Source: Acidobacteriota bacterium
Lineage (GTDB): Bacteria > Acidobacteriota > Terriglobia > Acidiferrales > UBA7541
DNA: 34,691 nt
NCBI GenBank assembly: GCA_027307115.1
Contig: DAHUXN010000067.1
Coordinates: forward strand, 1-34,691
Direction: 5' to 3'
Under the pieces are notes generated by a model, which was not told the DNA's origin, searched no databases, and saw only the letters and a program-made list of their open reading frames with translations. The translations under genes were made by a program, and so were the position numbers. This document shows, one piece after another, positions 9,690 through 17,222 of the stretch; the stretch's first letter is position 1, and every line of letters starts with the position of its first letter.

Positions 9690-9758
9690 GAAATGCATTG
9701 GGGCGGCGTAAAGCCGCCCCTACAAAACCGCGGGCCGGAAATCGCCGCTTGCGGTTCA
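9690..9758. repeat. GC-rich direct repeat with hairpin, copy B
   Basis: A perfect 8-bp stem GGGGCGGC (9700-9707) and GCCGCCCC (9713-9720) around GTAAA is followed by TACA and the same downstream block as copy A (ACCGCGGGC, then AATCGCCGCTTGCGGTTCAT). Compared with copy A the stem is longer and pairs better. It ends about 65 bases before the permease start. Confidence 0.8.
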
Positions 9759-9824
9759 TGCTGAGTGAAATACATGCGAGTGGGAATGCGTATGATAGGG
9801 TGATATCGCGGAGAGCCGAAATTC

Positions 9825-11069
9825 ATGGCGCGCAAAACGACACTGGCGTTTTGGGAAGCGGTGCGCATCGCACTGGGGAGTTTGTGGGCGCACAAAATGC
9901 GGAGCGTGTTGACGCTGCTGGGCGTGGTGATTGGCGTGACTTCGGTGATCGCGGTGGTGAGCATCATCAGCGGGTTGAATGGATACGTCGCGGAGAAAGT
10001 TTTTAATCTTGGCGCGGACGTTTTTGTGATCAACCGCGGGCCGTCGATCATCACCAACATCGAGGAATACAACGAAACGCAGAAACGGCGCAAATTCACG
10101 ATGGATGACTACGAGGCGATTCTGAGCGGGTGCAAGACTTGCCTCGACGTGGGCGCGGCGATGAGCCAGCAGACCGCACAAGTGAAATACGGGATGGATT
10201 ACCTGACGAACGTAAACGTGCGAGGGTGGACGCCGTCGATGACGCGGATTTATGACACGGATCTCGTGTCTGGAAGACACATTACGGAGATTGATTTGCA
10301 GCAAGCGTCGCCGGTTTGCACGGTGGGCATGGATATAGTGGAGAAGTTGCTGCCGGGCGTGGATCCGATGGGGAAGGAAATCCGCGTTGACAATGAAAAT
10401 TGCACGGTGATTGGCGTGGGGAAAAAGCAAGGCTCGGTGCTGGGGCAGTCGCGCGACGACTGGGTGATTATTCCCATCACGAATTATTTGAAGATGTACG
10501 GCACGCAGGACCAATCGGTGCAGATTTGGGTGAAAGGCTATTCGACCGCTCATCTGGAAAATACCATGGACGAAGTGCGGCAGATTCTGCGAGGGCGGCG
10601 GCATGTGGAATACAGCCAAAAGGACGATTTCGTGATGGAGACGAATCAGTCGTTTTTGGCTCTATGGGGGAGCATCAGCGGCGCGTTTTTTGGAGTGGTG
10701 GTGGTGATCGCGTCGATTTCGCTGCTGGTGGACGGGATCGTGATTATGAATATCATGTTGGTCTCGGTGACGGAGCGGACGCGCGAAATCGGCTTGCGCA
10801 AGTCGATTGGAGCACGGAGGACGGACATTTTGTTGCAGTTCCTTATCGAGTCTTCGACAATCGCGGCGATTGGAGGGTTGTGGGGAATTTTGTTCGGCAT
10901 AATGCTGGCGAAGCTTGTTTCGCTGGTCACGTCGCTGCCGAGCGCGGTGGAGGGATGGTCGATAATTGCGGGGCTGCTGGTGGCGACAAGCGTGGGCGTG
11001 TTCTTCGGAGTGTATCCGGCGTCGAAGGCGGCGCGGCTGGATCCCGTGGTGGCGTTGCGGTCGGAGTGA
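9825..11069 (+). CDS. MacB-like ABC transporter permease (FtsX family)
   Basis: A 414-aa permease. An N-terminal membrane helix (about 26-50, MRSVLTLLGVVIGVTSVIAV) is followed by a large MacB_PCD-type periplasmic domain. The C-terminal FtsX module has three helices and the signatures VSVTERTREIGLRKSIGARR and YPASKAARLDPVVALRSE. In MacAB-type systems such a permease works with a separate or fused ATPase and a periplasmic adaptor; neither is found in this window, so it is an orphan here and must borrow partners from elsewhere. It is a paralogue of the permease at 12144, separated from it by a convergent beta-barrel gene. A GGAGAG lies upstream of the ATG. Export of a small molecule, peptide or lipoprotein is possible; the substrate is unknown. 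Confidence 0.88.
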   Translation: MARKTTLAFWEAVRIALGSLWAHKMRSVLTLLGVVIGVTSVIAVVSIISGLNGYVAEKVFNLGADVFVINRGPSIITNIEEYNETQKRRKFTMDDYEAILSGCKTCLDVGAAMSQQTAQVKYGMDYLTNVNVRGWTPSMTRIYDTDLVSGRHITEIDLQQASPVCTVGMDIVEKLLPGVDPMGKEIRVDNENCTVIGVGKKQGSVLGQSRDDWVIIPITNYLKMYGTQDQSVQIWVKGYSTAHLENTMDEVRQILRGRRHVEYSQKDDFVMETNQSFLALWGSISGAFFGVVVVIASISLLVDGIVIMNIMLVSVTERTREIGLRKSIGARRTDILLQFLIESSTIAAIGGLWGILFGIMLAKLVSLVTSLPSAVEGWSIIAGLLVATSVGVFFGVYPASKAARLDPVVALRSE

Positions 11070-11114
11070 AACGGCGCGGTTTCGCGCGGGACTATACATG
11101 CTGAGATGTACGAA

Positions 11115-11156
11115 AAACAAGCGCCGGCGGAGAATCGGTCCCGCCGGCGCTTGTTT
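11115..11156. terminator. Bidirectional terminator
   Basis: A perfect 16-bp stem (11115-11130 with 11141-11156) and a 10-base loop lie between the stops of two convergent genes. T-rich tails occur at both ends: TTGTTT on the plus strand and TTGTTTTTC on the minus strand. It should end both the permease and the beta-barrel transcripts. Confidence 0.85.
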
Positions 11157-11176
11157 GAGATGACGCTGCTGAAATG

Positions 11177-11842
11177 TTAGAAGCGGAGAATCAGGCCCAG
11201 ATTCGCTTCACCTTGGTTGGCGTGACCGGTTTGCACTGCTTGGAAGCAGCCGAAAGCACCGCACTCCAGAACATTTTGAGGCAACGTGCGAGTGGGTGCG
11301 TAGCGCAAGTCAAAGCGCAGCCCGGCGTACTTGCTGAAATAGTATTTAACGCCCCCGCCGATGTTGTAGGTGAAGCGATTGTGGAAGCCGAGGAAGACAT
11401 TATTCGGATCATCCGTATTCGTAAAGTTTGTAAAGCCCAATCCACCGGCAATGTATGGCTTCAGTTTCGCGTCCACAGGCTTGAAGGAATAGGCAGCGCC
11501 GAAGGTGAACGAATCCAGCTTGGTTGTAGTGACCGGAGGGCCGAGGGTGTCAGTCGAGGAATCGTGCTCGCGCAAGTCAGTCGGCTGGCGGACCCACATG
11601 ACTTCGGCCTGAAAGTTGTCCCAGATCGTGTAATCGAAGAAAGCGCCGTAGTCGATGCTGCTCTTGATGGCGAGATAGTTGACGGCTGGATTGTTCTGGT
11701 CGGTCGCGTTGATTTTACCGCCAAACCTGGTGCCGGCGAAGGGCGTCAATTCGATTTTCGAGATGGCAGATTGCTGTGCCAATGCGCATGACGCGCCGCA
11801 GCTTAGAATAAAAACCACTGCCAATATTTTCCGCATGAGCAT
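11177..11842 (-). CDS. Outer-membrane beta-barrel protein
   Basis: The ATG at 11842 is chosen because GAGGAG lies six bases upstream and a signal peptide follows (MLMRKILAVVFILSCGASCALAQ); the 221-aa product then goes to the outer membrane. The rest shows alternating polar/hydrophobic strands (YGAFFDYTIWDNFQAEVMWV, SFTFGAAYSFKPVDAKLKPYIAGGLGFTNF, YNIGGGVKYYFSKYAGLRFDLRY) and ends LGLILRF with a C-terminal aromatic residue. This is the OmpA/OmpW-like small barrel class ('outer membrane beta-barrel protein'). Cys residues near FG(C)FQ are unusual for a barrel. It converges with one permease and is divergent from the other, so it could serve as an outer-membrane exit, but this is speculation. 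Confidence 0.8.
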   Translation of the reverse strand: MLMRKILAVVFILSCGASCALAQQSAISKIELTPFAGTRFGGKINATDQNNPAVNYLAIKSSIDYGAFFDYTIWDNFQAEVMWVRQPTDLREHDSSTDTLGPPVTTTKLDSFTFGAAYSFKPVDAKLKPYIAGGLGFTNFTNTDDPNNVFLGFHNRFTYNIGGGVKYYFSKYAGLRFDLRYAPTRTLPQNVLECGAFGCFQAVQTGHANQGEANLGLILRF

Positions 11843-12143
11843 TCTGTTCTCCTCTGTTTGGGATTGACTCGCTCCCCAGGGAACGCGTTTTTTCCCGGCT
11901 CTTCGTGAGCCCGGCACAACCATAAAAACTCTACAGCACGTCCCGTGGGCGCGGAACTTGTGAAACTGACAAAGTGCTCACAATTAGACGGTCTTTACAC
12001 CGTCAAAGTTGCCCGTGATTTACGCCCTTGTTACGCCAGGGCAGGGATGGGGTCCGGTGGCGGAGATCATTTGGAGGAAACTTTAGCGGAATCCATGCGT
12101 AACAATGGAGCAGGCGTAACAGGTTAGAATAGCGCTTAGGATA
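11843..12143. other. Divergent intergenic region, barrel / permease
   Basis: No gene is seen. It must carry promoters for both divergent genes. Two small inverted repeats stand out: TTGTGA-N14-TCACAA (11958-11983) and GACGGT-N6-ACCGTC (11987-12004). Either could be an operator. The spacing of the first does not fit a CRP site (N6). Confidence 0.4.
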
Positions 12144-13430
12144 ATGCTCACGAAGAGGCCAACTCGAAGCTCGGGGGAGATTCGCGAAGCAGTGGCGTTG
12201 GCGTTTGACGCGCTGCGGCGGAACCCGATGCGGTCTTTCCTGACGATACTGGGGATCGTGATTGGAGTGAGCTCAATTATTGCGATTGGATCAGTGATCA
12301 ACGGGCTGAACTCGAACGTGATTGGGTCCATCGAGGATCTGGGCTCGAACATCATCATCGTGTACCGGTTTTCCTGGGCGACGCTGGGGCGCTTGCCCGG
12401 AAGCGTGCTGCAACGCAAGGAGATGAAGCCGGAATGGGCCGATGAAATGAACACGCTGCCGCACGTGGAGGCGGCGGCTGCGTCATTGCGAATTTTCAAT
12501 CCGCAGTTTGGAGTAGGCAGCTCCAACGTGCAGCGCGGGAAGATCCGCGTCTCGAATGCGATTTTGCAGGGGAACCCTCCGGCGATTCAGCAGATTTTCA
12601 ACATCGATCTGCAAGAGGGGCGGTGGTTCAATCAAGTTGACGAAGATCATCATTCGCCGGTCTGCATTTTGGGGCACGACACGGCGGCCTCTTTGTTTCC
12701 GAATCCCGGCGAGGATCCGATTGGGCAGGAAATTTTAGTGGAAGGGAAAGTGCTGACGGTGATTGGAGTGGCGAAGCACCGGCGGCAGGCGTTCGGCAAC
12801 GGAGCGAATCCGGAAGACAACCAAGTGATCACGCCGCTTTCGACGATGGAAAAGATGCATCCGGAGTTTCACGATTTCGTACTGTTCGTCAAAGCGGATG
12901 ACGCGAAGTATGTTCCGATTGTGGTGGATGAACTGGACGAGTTCATGCGGCGCAAGAGGCGGCTGGCGATGGGAAAGGCCGACGACTTCGATATTTTCAC
13001 GCCGGATTCGTTTATCGACTTGTGGAGGGAGATTTCCAGCGGGATTTTTTTCCTGATGTTCTCGGTGGGATCGGTGGCGCTGCTGGTGGGAGGAATCGGC
13101 GTGATGAACATCATGCTGGTGAGCGTGACGGAGCGAACGCGGGAAATTGGAGTGCGCAAGGCGATTGGAGCGAAGCGCAAAAATATTTTGTGGCAATTCC
13201 TGTTTGAAGCGGTGGCGCTGACGGGAATTGGCGGGGCGATTGGCGTGGCGATTGGCGCGTCGCTGGGATTGGCGGTGCGGCTGATTTTCCCATCGCTGCC
13301 CGCGACGATTACGCTGCTGTGGGTGGTTCTCGGCATTGGAGCCGCGGCCATGGTGGGAATCGGATTCGGCATTTACCCGGCGTGGAAAGCGGCGCGGCTG
13401 GATCCTGTGGAAGCGCTGCGCTACGAATAG
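12144..13430 (+). CDS. MacB-like ABC transporter permease (FtsX family)
   Basis: A 428-aa paralogue of the permease at 9825. The first membrane helix (about 28-52, MRSFLTILGIVIGVSSIIAI) precedes a periplasmic domain with LGSNIIIVYRF and GQEILVEGKVLTVIGVAKHR. The C-terminal FtsX module has MNIMLVSVTERTREIGVRKA and GIYPAWKAARLDPVEALRYE, closer to textbook MacB than the first copy. No ATP-binding subunit, adaptor or outer-membrane factor of the classic type is adjacent. The gene ends 16 bases before a palindromic element that separates it from the convergent mtnA. Function as an export or lipoprotein-release permease is inferred from family only. Confidence 0.9.
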   Translation: MLTKRPTRSSGEIREAVALAFDALRRNPMRSFLTILGIVIGVSSIIAIGSVINGLNSNVIGSIEDLGSNIIIVYRFSWATLGRLPGSVLQRKEMKPEWADEMNTLPHVEAAAASLRIFNPQFGVGSSNVQRGKIRVSNAILQGNPPAIQQIFNIDLQEGRWFNQVDEDHHSPVCILGHDTAASLFPNPGEDPIGQEILVEGKVLTVIGVAKHRRQAFGNGANPEDNQVITPLSTMEKMHPEFHDFVLFVKADDAKYVPIVVDELDEFMRRKRRLAMGKADDFDIFTPDSFIDLWREISSGIFFLMFSVGSVALLVGGIGVMNIMLVSVTERTREIGVRKAIGAKRKNILWQFLFEAVALTGIGGAIGVAIGASLGLAVRLIFPSLPATITLLWVVLGIGAAAMVGIGFGIYPAWKAARLDPVEALRYE

Positions 13431-13446
13431 TACGTGTGGATTTGCG

Positions 13447-13512
13447 GCAGTGGGTCAGTTTGAATTTTGATTCCTTGTGTCACGATCAAGCAAATTCAAA
13501 CTGACCCGGCAC
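13447..13512. repeat. Palindromic MITE-like element, copy 3
   Basis: 66 bp with arms GGGTCAGTTTGAATTTT and AAATTCAAACTGACCC and centre TGTCACGATCAAG. It fills almost the whole gap between two convergent genes (16 bases after the permease stop, 12 before the mtnA stop). A long hairpin here could act as a transcript end in both directions although it has no T-tract. Confidence 0.87.
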
Positions 13513-13524
13513 TCACTCGCGTGT

Positions 13525-14619
13525 TCATCGCGCGGCGGGAGTTTGCGCGCCGGCGGCGAGACGGCTGAGCGAATCTTCGTAGGGGGCGCGGGCGACGCCG
13601 CGCTCGGTGATGATGGCGGCTATAAATTTTGCAGGCGTGACGTCGAACGCGGGATTCGCGACGTTCACTTCCGGGGCGACGCGCACTCCGTAGACGTGAG
13701 TGACCTCGGCGGCCGCGCGCTGCTCGATGGGAATTTGTTCGCCCGAGGCGAGCGAAAGATCGAGCGTGGAAATGGGAGCGGCGACGAAAAACGGAACGTG
13801 ATTTTCGCGTGCCAGCACGGCCATCGCGTATGTGCCGATTTTATTCGCGGTGTCGCCATTCGCGGCGATGCGGTCCGCGCCGACGACAATCGCGCCAACG
13901 CCGCCAGTCTTCAGGAAATGTCCCACCATGTTATCGGTAATCAGCGTCAGCGGAATTTTATCCTGCTGCAATTCCCAGGCGGTGAGGCGCGCGCCTTGCA
14001 GATAGGGGCGCGTTTCCGGGACAAGAATTTCGAGCGTATGGCCAGTCTCGACGGCGATGCGAATCACACCGAGCGCTGTGCCGATGCCGCCAGTGGCGAG
14101 CGCGCCGGCATTGCATTGCGTCATCACGCGTCCGCTGGCGGGCATTAATTCCGCGCCGAAGCGGCCGATGGCTTCGTCGGCGTCGCGGCGCTCGCGATGG
14201 ACTTGTTGGGCTTCTTCCACGAGAGAGTCCTTGATGGCGTCGAAATTATTTTGGGCGGCGTTTTGCGCCAGGGATTCAAACTTGCGGGTGAATCTGTCGA
14301 TGGCCCAGAAAAGGTCGACGGCGGTGGGGCGAGTGCGCGCGAAAGTGTCGCAAATGTTCTTGAATTCGGCGCGCAATTCCGGGAGCGTCTTTGCGCGCGA
14401 ATGCGACACGCCGAGCGCGATTCCCATGGCGGCGGCAACGCCGATTGCAGGCGCGCCGCGAATGACCATGTCTTTGATGGCGGCGGCGAGTTCGCGGTAA
14501 TCGGTGTACGTGAGATAGATAACTTCGCCGGGAAGGCGGCGCTGATCGAGGAGCACGACTCCTTCATCGGTCCAGCGAATTGGTTCAACGTTGCGCAAAA
14601 CGATTCTCCGCGCGGGCAT
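13525..14619 (-). CDS. mtnA: S-methyl-5-thioribose-1-phosphate isomerase
   Basis: The 364-aa product matches MtnA along its length. It converts 5-methylthioribose-1-phosphate to 5-methylthioribulose-1-phosphate in the methionine salvage pathway, in the cytoplasm. The family motif with the catalytic cysteine is present ([11 protein letters not shown], Cys169) as is the catalytic aspartate ([20 protein letters not shown], Asp248). [18 protein letters not shown] near the N-terminus is also typical. No other methionine salvage gene is in the window. No clear ribosome site precedes the ATG. It lies downstream of and co-directional with the CPBP gene, 138 bases apart, with a hairpin repeat between them. 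Confidence 0.95.
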   Translation of the reverse strand: MPARRIVLRNVEPIRWTDEGVVLLDQRRLPGEVIYLTYTDYRELAAAIKDMVIRGAPAIGVAAAMGIALGVSHSRAKTLPELRAEFKNICDTFARTRPTAVDLFWAIDRFTRKFESLAQNAAQNNFDAIKDSLVEEAQQVHRERRDADEAIGRFGAELMPASGRVMTQCNAGALATGGIGTALGVIRIAVETGHTLEILVPETRPYLQGARLTAWELQQDKIPLTLITDNMVGHFLKTGGVGAIVVGADRIAANGDTANKIGTYAMAVLARENHVPFFVAAPISTLDLSLASGEQIPIEQRAAAEVTHVYGVRVAPEVNVANPAFDVTPAKFIAAIITERGVARAPYEDSLSRLAAGAQTPAAR

Positions 14620-14695
14620 AACGAAAAGCCATTGTACCCGATTCAGCGCTCTTAAAAGTTCGTCTACGAAACGACCGTTCTAAAGTACTGCCGAA

Positions 14696-14745
14696 AGGCC
14701 TCAGGTCAGGCAGCGCTGACGCGCCGCCGGGACCTGAGCTACAAA
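14696..14745. repeat. Hairpin repeat (CTCAGGTC/GACCTGAG), copy B
   Basis: Arms CTCAGGTC (14700-14707) and GACCTGAG (14731-14738) pair perfectly, and CTACAAA follows directly, as in the copy at 9545-9597. It lies between the CPBP stop and the mtnA start. Confidence 0.75.
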
Positions 14746-14757
14746 AACTCCATCACA

Positions 14758-15666
14758 TCAATGCATGGGCGGAATGTGTTTCAGGCCCTGCGTGCCGACG
14801 AAGAAGCCGAGAAACAGAAACGAATTGTAGCTGAGATGCACGAGATAGGACGCGAGAACGGAACGGGTGGCGGCGCGGACTGCCGTGAGAACGATGCCGA
14901 CAAAGATCAGCATGGTGATTTCCACCCAGCCTCCCCAAAGTTGCGCGGCGTGCATGGCCCCGAAAAGGACTCCGGTAATGATGATGCCCGCCGGAACGCC
15001 CCATTTACGCGCGAACACGGGATACAAATAGCCGCGGAAAATGGTTTCTTCAAAGAAGGGAGCGAAGGCGATTCCGAAAATCATGAGCCAGATTACGTTG
15101 GAGCGCGTGTGGAAAAAATCCTCGATGGGCAGATTGGTCTTCTGTCCGGCGAAGTGCGAAATGAAGCCGACAGACATCGCGAGCGTAATGCCGCCGAAAA
15201 TGCAGACGAAGTAAACGGTGGACGCCGGAACGGTGCGGAGGCGCAAAGCGCTCCAGTGGAGCGAGCGCCAAAAGGGCGCGTCGTGATATCCGCGAATAAT
15301 GATGAACAGGAAGAGCAGAACGACGGCGGACCAAAACGCCTGCAGGCCGACGGCGAAGGCGGCGTTCGTGGTGACGAACTGAAGAAGTTGGCGACGGCCA
15401 AAATGATAATGCGCGGCGATATAAGAAACGGCTATGAATTCGATGACAATGAAGGCAATGACGGCGAATCCAAAGAAAATGAGCAGTTCGGCTCCGCCCC
15501 ACGGAGTGCGGATGTCCTCCGGAGCGTTGGCATTTTCCAGGTTGCGCGGAGAGAGATAGATCTCGGGCGCGGCGCTGGATTCGGGAGTTTGCGAGGCGGT
15601 GTTTTGCGAATCGCTTGTGGACGAATCGTTGGGAGGCAATGGATTTTGGGGATCGGAGAAAGTCAT
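14758..15666 (-). CDS. CPBP family intramembrane glutamic endopeptidase
   Basis: A 302-aa membrane protein. After a polar, Pro/Ser-rich 50-residue N-terminus come about seven hydrophobic segments. The Abi/CPBP (Rce1-like) motifs are all present: EETIFR with Glu206-Glu207 and Arg211, FGAMH with His239, and HLSYN with His277 and Asn281. These form the glutamate-histidine active site of intramembrane proteases that cut prenylated or other membrane proteins; the bacterial substrates are mostly unknown. The ATG overlaps the stop of the upstream deoxyhypusine-synthase-like gene by four bases (ATGA), so translation of the two is probably coupled. Confidence 0.9.
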   Translation of the reverse strand: MTFSDPQNPLPPNDSSTSDSQNTASQTPESSAAPEIYLSPRNLENANAPEDIRTPWGGAELLIFFGFAVIAFIVIEFIAVSYIAAHYHFGRRQLLQFVTTNAAFAVGLQAFWSAVVLLFLFIIIRGYHDAPFWRSLHWSALRLRTVPASTVYFVCIFGGITLAMSVGFISHFAGQKTNLPIEDFFHTRSNVIWLMIFGIAFAPFFEETIFRGYLYPVFARKWGVPAGIIITGVLFGAMHAAQLWGGWVEITMLIFVGIVLTAVRAATRSVLASYLVHLSYNSFLFLGFFVGTQGLKHIPPMH

Positions 15667-16817
15667 CGGGTTCGCGGTGGACGCTGGCGATGAGAAGGCT
15701 TCGACGCGCGGGCTGTTTTTTCATTCGCGGCGGGCTCATCGGCTTCGACGAGAGCGGCGGCGAGAAGCGGGAAGAGAATTTCGTGATGGCCGGTGATGGA
15801 GTAGCCGCGGGATTTGTCGGCTTCGGTTTCGTTATCGTCGCAGGGCGCGGCGGCGGTGGGGCGTTTTACGACATTCTGCAGCGGGCGATAGTGTTGCAGA
15901 AAATCGAAATTCGCCGTGGTGATGGGACGAAGCGGCGTGCCCAGATTGCGCGCGACGGTGACGGCTTTGAGAAAAACTTCGGGCAAAATGACGGCGGAGC
16001 CCCAGTTGAGATACACGCCGCCGGGATGCATTTCGCGAACGAGCGCGCAGAACAATTTGAAATCGCGATGCGTCGCCGCGCCCAGATTTTCTCCCGAGGC
16101 GGTGCGATGAATGTGCGAAATGTCCGCGCCGATGGCGAGATGAACCGTGACCGGGATTCTGGCGCGATACGCGGCGGCGAGAACGCTGTGATCGAGATGC
16201 TTCGCGCGGGTACTTTTTTGCGTGAGGAATTGCCCGGCGGCTTCGCCGAGGCCGATATTTGTGCGTTTCGCGAGAGCGGCCATTTCGTTGAGCGAGCGGC
16301 CGGTTTCCTCGGCCATGCCAAATTTCCCTTCGCCGAGAACGGCGTCGACATCCTCGGACGTGCCGCCGGCGACGGCGATTTCGAAATCGTGGACGAGCGC
16401 GGCGCCGTTCATGGCGATTCCGCTGATGAAGCCGCGGCGAAGAAGATCAATCAGCAGAGGGCCGAGGCCGACTTTCATGACGTGTCCGCCGATGCCCCAG
16501 AGAATCGTGCGGGATTGCGAACGCGCGTCGAGGACGGCGCGGGCGACGAGGCGAAGGTCTTCGGCGGCGAGAATGCGGGGAAGCGAATCGAGAAATTCGG
16601 AGAATGACGCGCCCTGGCGATGCGGCTTGCCAAATTGGCCGATTTGGACTTTGCTGGGGCGCGAAGCGAGTGGATACGTGTGCAGGCCGTGAAAATTGAG
16701 CGGCTGCGTTTTGTAGAGGCTTGGAGATTTGCGCGGCAAGCTCAGGCCACCATTTTGCGAGGCGATTTGCTCTAGATGAGACGCTTTGACTCTAATGTAG
16801 TCGGCGATGGTGTGCAA
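15663..16817 (-). CDS. Deoxyhypusine synthase-like protein
   Basis: The core resembles bacterial members of the deoxyhypusine synthase family: WGIGGHVMKVGLGPLLIDLL, AMNGAALVHDFEIAVAGGTSEDV, PVTVHLAIGADISHIH, YLNWGSAVILPEVFLKAV and a C-terminal HHEILFPLLAAAL that matches the end of the DHS fold. DHS transfers the butylamine group of spermidine to a lysine of eIF5A using NAD; bacteria lack eIF5A, and some bacterial relatives make homospermidine, so the substrate here is open. The usual lysine near the C-terminus cannot be assigned confidently. The start is uncertain: a GTG at 16850 lies inside a repeat hairpin, the TTG at 16817 follows it, and a TTG at 16739 has a GGTGG upstream. It overlaps the CPBP gene by ATGA. 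Confidence 0.65.
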   Translation of the reverse strand: MHTIADYIRVKASHLEQIASQNGGLSLPRKSPSLYKTQPLNFHGLHTYPLASRPSKVQIGQFGKPHRQGASFSEFLDSLPRILAAEDLRLVARAVLDARSQSRTILWGIGGHVMKVGLGPLLIDLLRRGFISGIAMNGAALVHDFEIAVAGGTSEDVDAVLGEGKFGMAEETGRSLNEMAALAKRTNIGLGEAAGQFLTQKSTRAKHLDHSVLAAAYRARIPVTVHLAIGADISHIHRTASGENLGAATHRDFKLFCALVREMHPGGVYLNWGSAVILPEVFLKAVTVARNLGTPLRPITTANFDFLQHYRPLQNVVKRPTAAAPCDDNETEADKSRGYSITGHHEILFPLLAAALVEADEPAANEKTARASKPSHRQRPPRTR

Positions 16818-16847
16818 GGGCGAGCGCTGAACAGAGCGGCAAAGGCA

Positions 16848-16865
16848 CACAGGCTGAAGCCTGTG
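16848..16865. repeat. Small hairpin repeat (CACAGGCT-GA-AGCCTGTG)
   Basis: A perfect 8-bp stem with a GA centre, followed by CCACC. Similar 'CAGGCTGAAGCCTG' hairpins are known to me as dispersed repeats in acidobacterial genomes. It is related in form to 16938-16951 (CCGCCT-GA-AGGCGG). Confidence 0.7.
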
Positions 16866-16937
16866 CCACCTAGTGCGTCACGACAATTTTTCAACAGCGT
16901 CGGGAGTTTGCCTTGCCAGATTGAAAAAAGAGCTTGC

Positions 16938-16951
16938 CCGCCTGAAGGCGG
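16938..16951. repeat. Small hairpin repeat (CCGCCT-GA-AGGCGG) with CCGCTACA tail
   Basis: A perfect 6-bp stem with the same GA centre as the hairpin at 16848, followed by CCGCTACA. The tail overlaps the last codons of the hicB-like gene, so the repeat supplies that gene's stop codon. Confidence 0.65.
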
Positions 16952-16954
16952 CCG

Positions 16955-17152
16955 CTACATAAGTCTAAGCCGCTCGGCCTCTTCGCATCGTGCATGCCGG
17001 TCTTCGATGTGCAGCCGGACGGCGTCTTTGATGTTCTCGACGGCCTCTTCGTAGGTGTTTCCCTGGCTGTAGCAGCCCTGGAGAGCGGGGCAGGAAACGA
17101 AGTAGCCGTCGGAATCTGAATCAATTACGACGGGGAGGGTTAGGTGCTTCAT
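16955..17152 (-). CDS. HicB-like antitoxin, solitary
   Basis: A 65-aa protein with the HicB pattern: MKHLTLPVVIDSDSDGYFVS (strand, D.DGYFVS), CPALQGCYSQGNTYEEAVEN (P.LpGc.s.G.T.eEA..N), then IKDAVRLHIED. HicB antitoxins bind and block the HicA mRNA interferase and usually repress their own operon. No hicA-like ORF is found on either side: upstream is the amber-interrupted ORF and downstream a repeat. The C-terminus stops soon after the domain, and the stop codon lies in a dispersed repeat, so a tail (often a DNA-binding part) may have been lost. No Shine-Dalgarno is seen; a good promoter lies so close that the mRNA would be leaderless. Confidence 0.8.
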   Translation of the reverse strand: MKHLTLPVVIDSDSDGYFVSCPALQGCYSQGNTYEEAVENIKDAVRLHIEDRHARCEEAERLRLM

Positions 17153-17158
17153 AATCGG

Positions 17159-17187
17159 ATTATAGGCCGATGGTGACCTTACGCCAA
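17159..17187 (-). promoter_or_regulatory. sigma70-type promoter of hicB
   Basis: On the minus strand TTGGCG (17187-17182), a 17-base spacer and a perfect TATAAT (17164-17159) lie directly before the gene. The predicted start, about seven bases on, falls on the A of the ATG at 17152. Confidence 0.6.
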
Positions 17188-17222
17188 TCGGATTCCGCTA
17201 TGTGACAGGTTCTCGCCCAAGC

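Larger units (their letters stand above)
9397..9824. other. Repeat-rich intergenic region
   Basis: No gene is supported. It contains two copies of a direct repeat of about 60-68 bp with internal hairpins (9450-9513, 9690-9758) and one copy of a hairpin repeat shared with 14696-14745. All carry the tail CTACA after a stem-loop. The last 60 bases lead into the permease gene. Confidence 0.6.

Noticed and set aside
11958-11983. CRP/FNR-type operator TTGTGA...TCACAA
   Set aside because: The half-sites are 14 bases apart instead of six, so it does not fit that family; kept only as an unassigned inverted repeat.
14761-16607. Two plus-strand ORFs of 310 and 330 codons
   Set aside because: Antisense to the CPBP and deoxyhypusine-synthase-like genes, with shadow-type composition.
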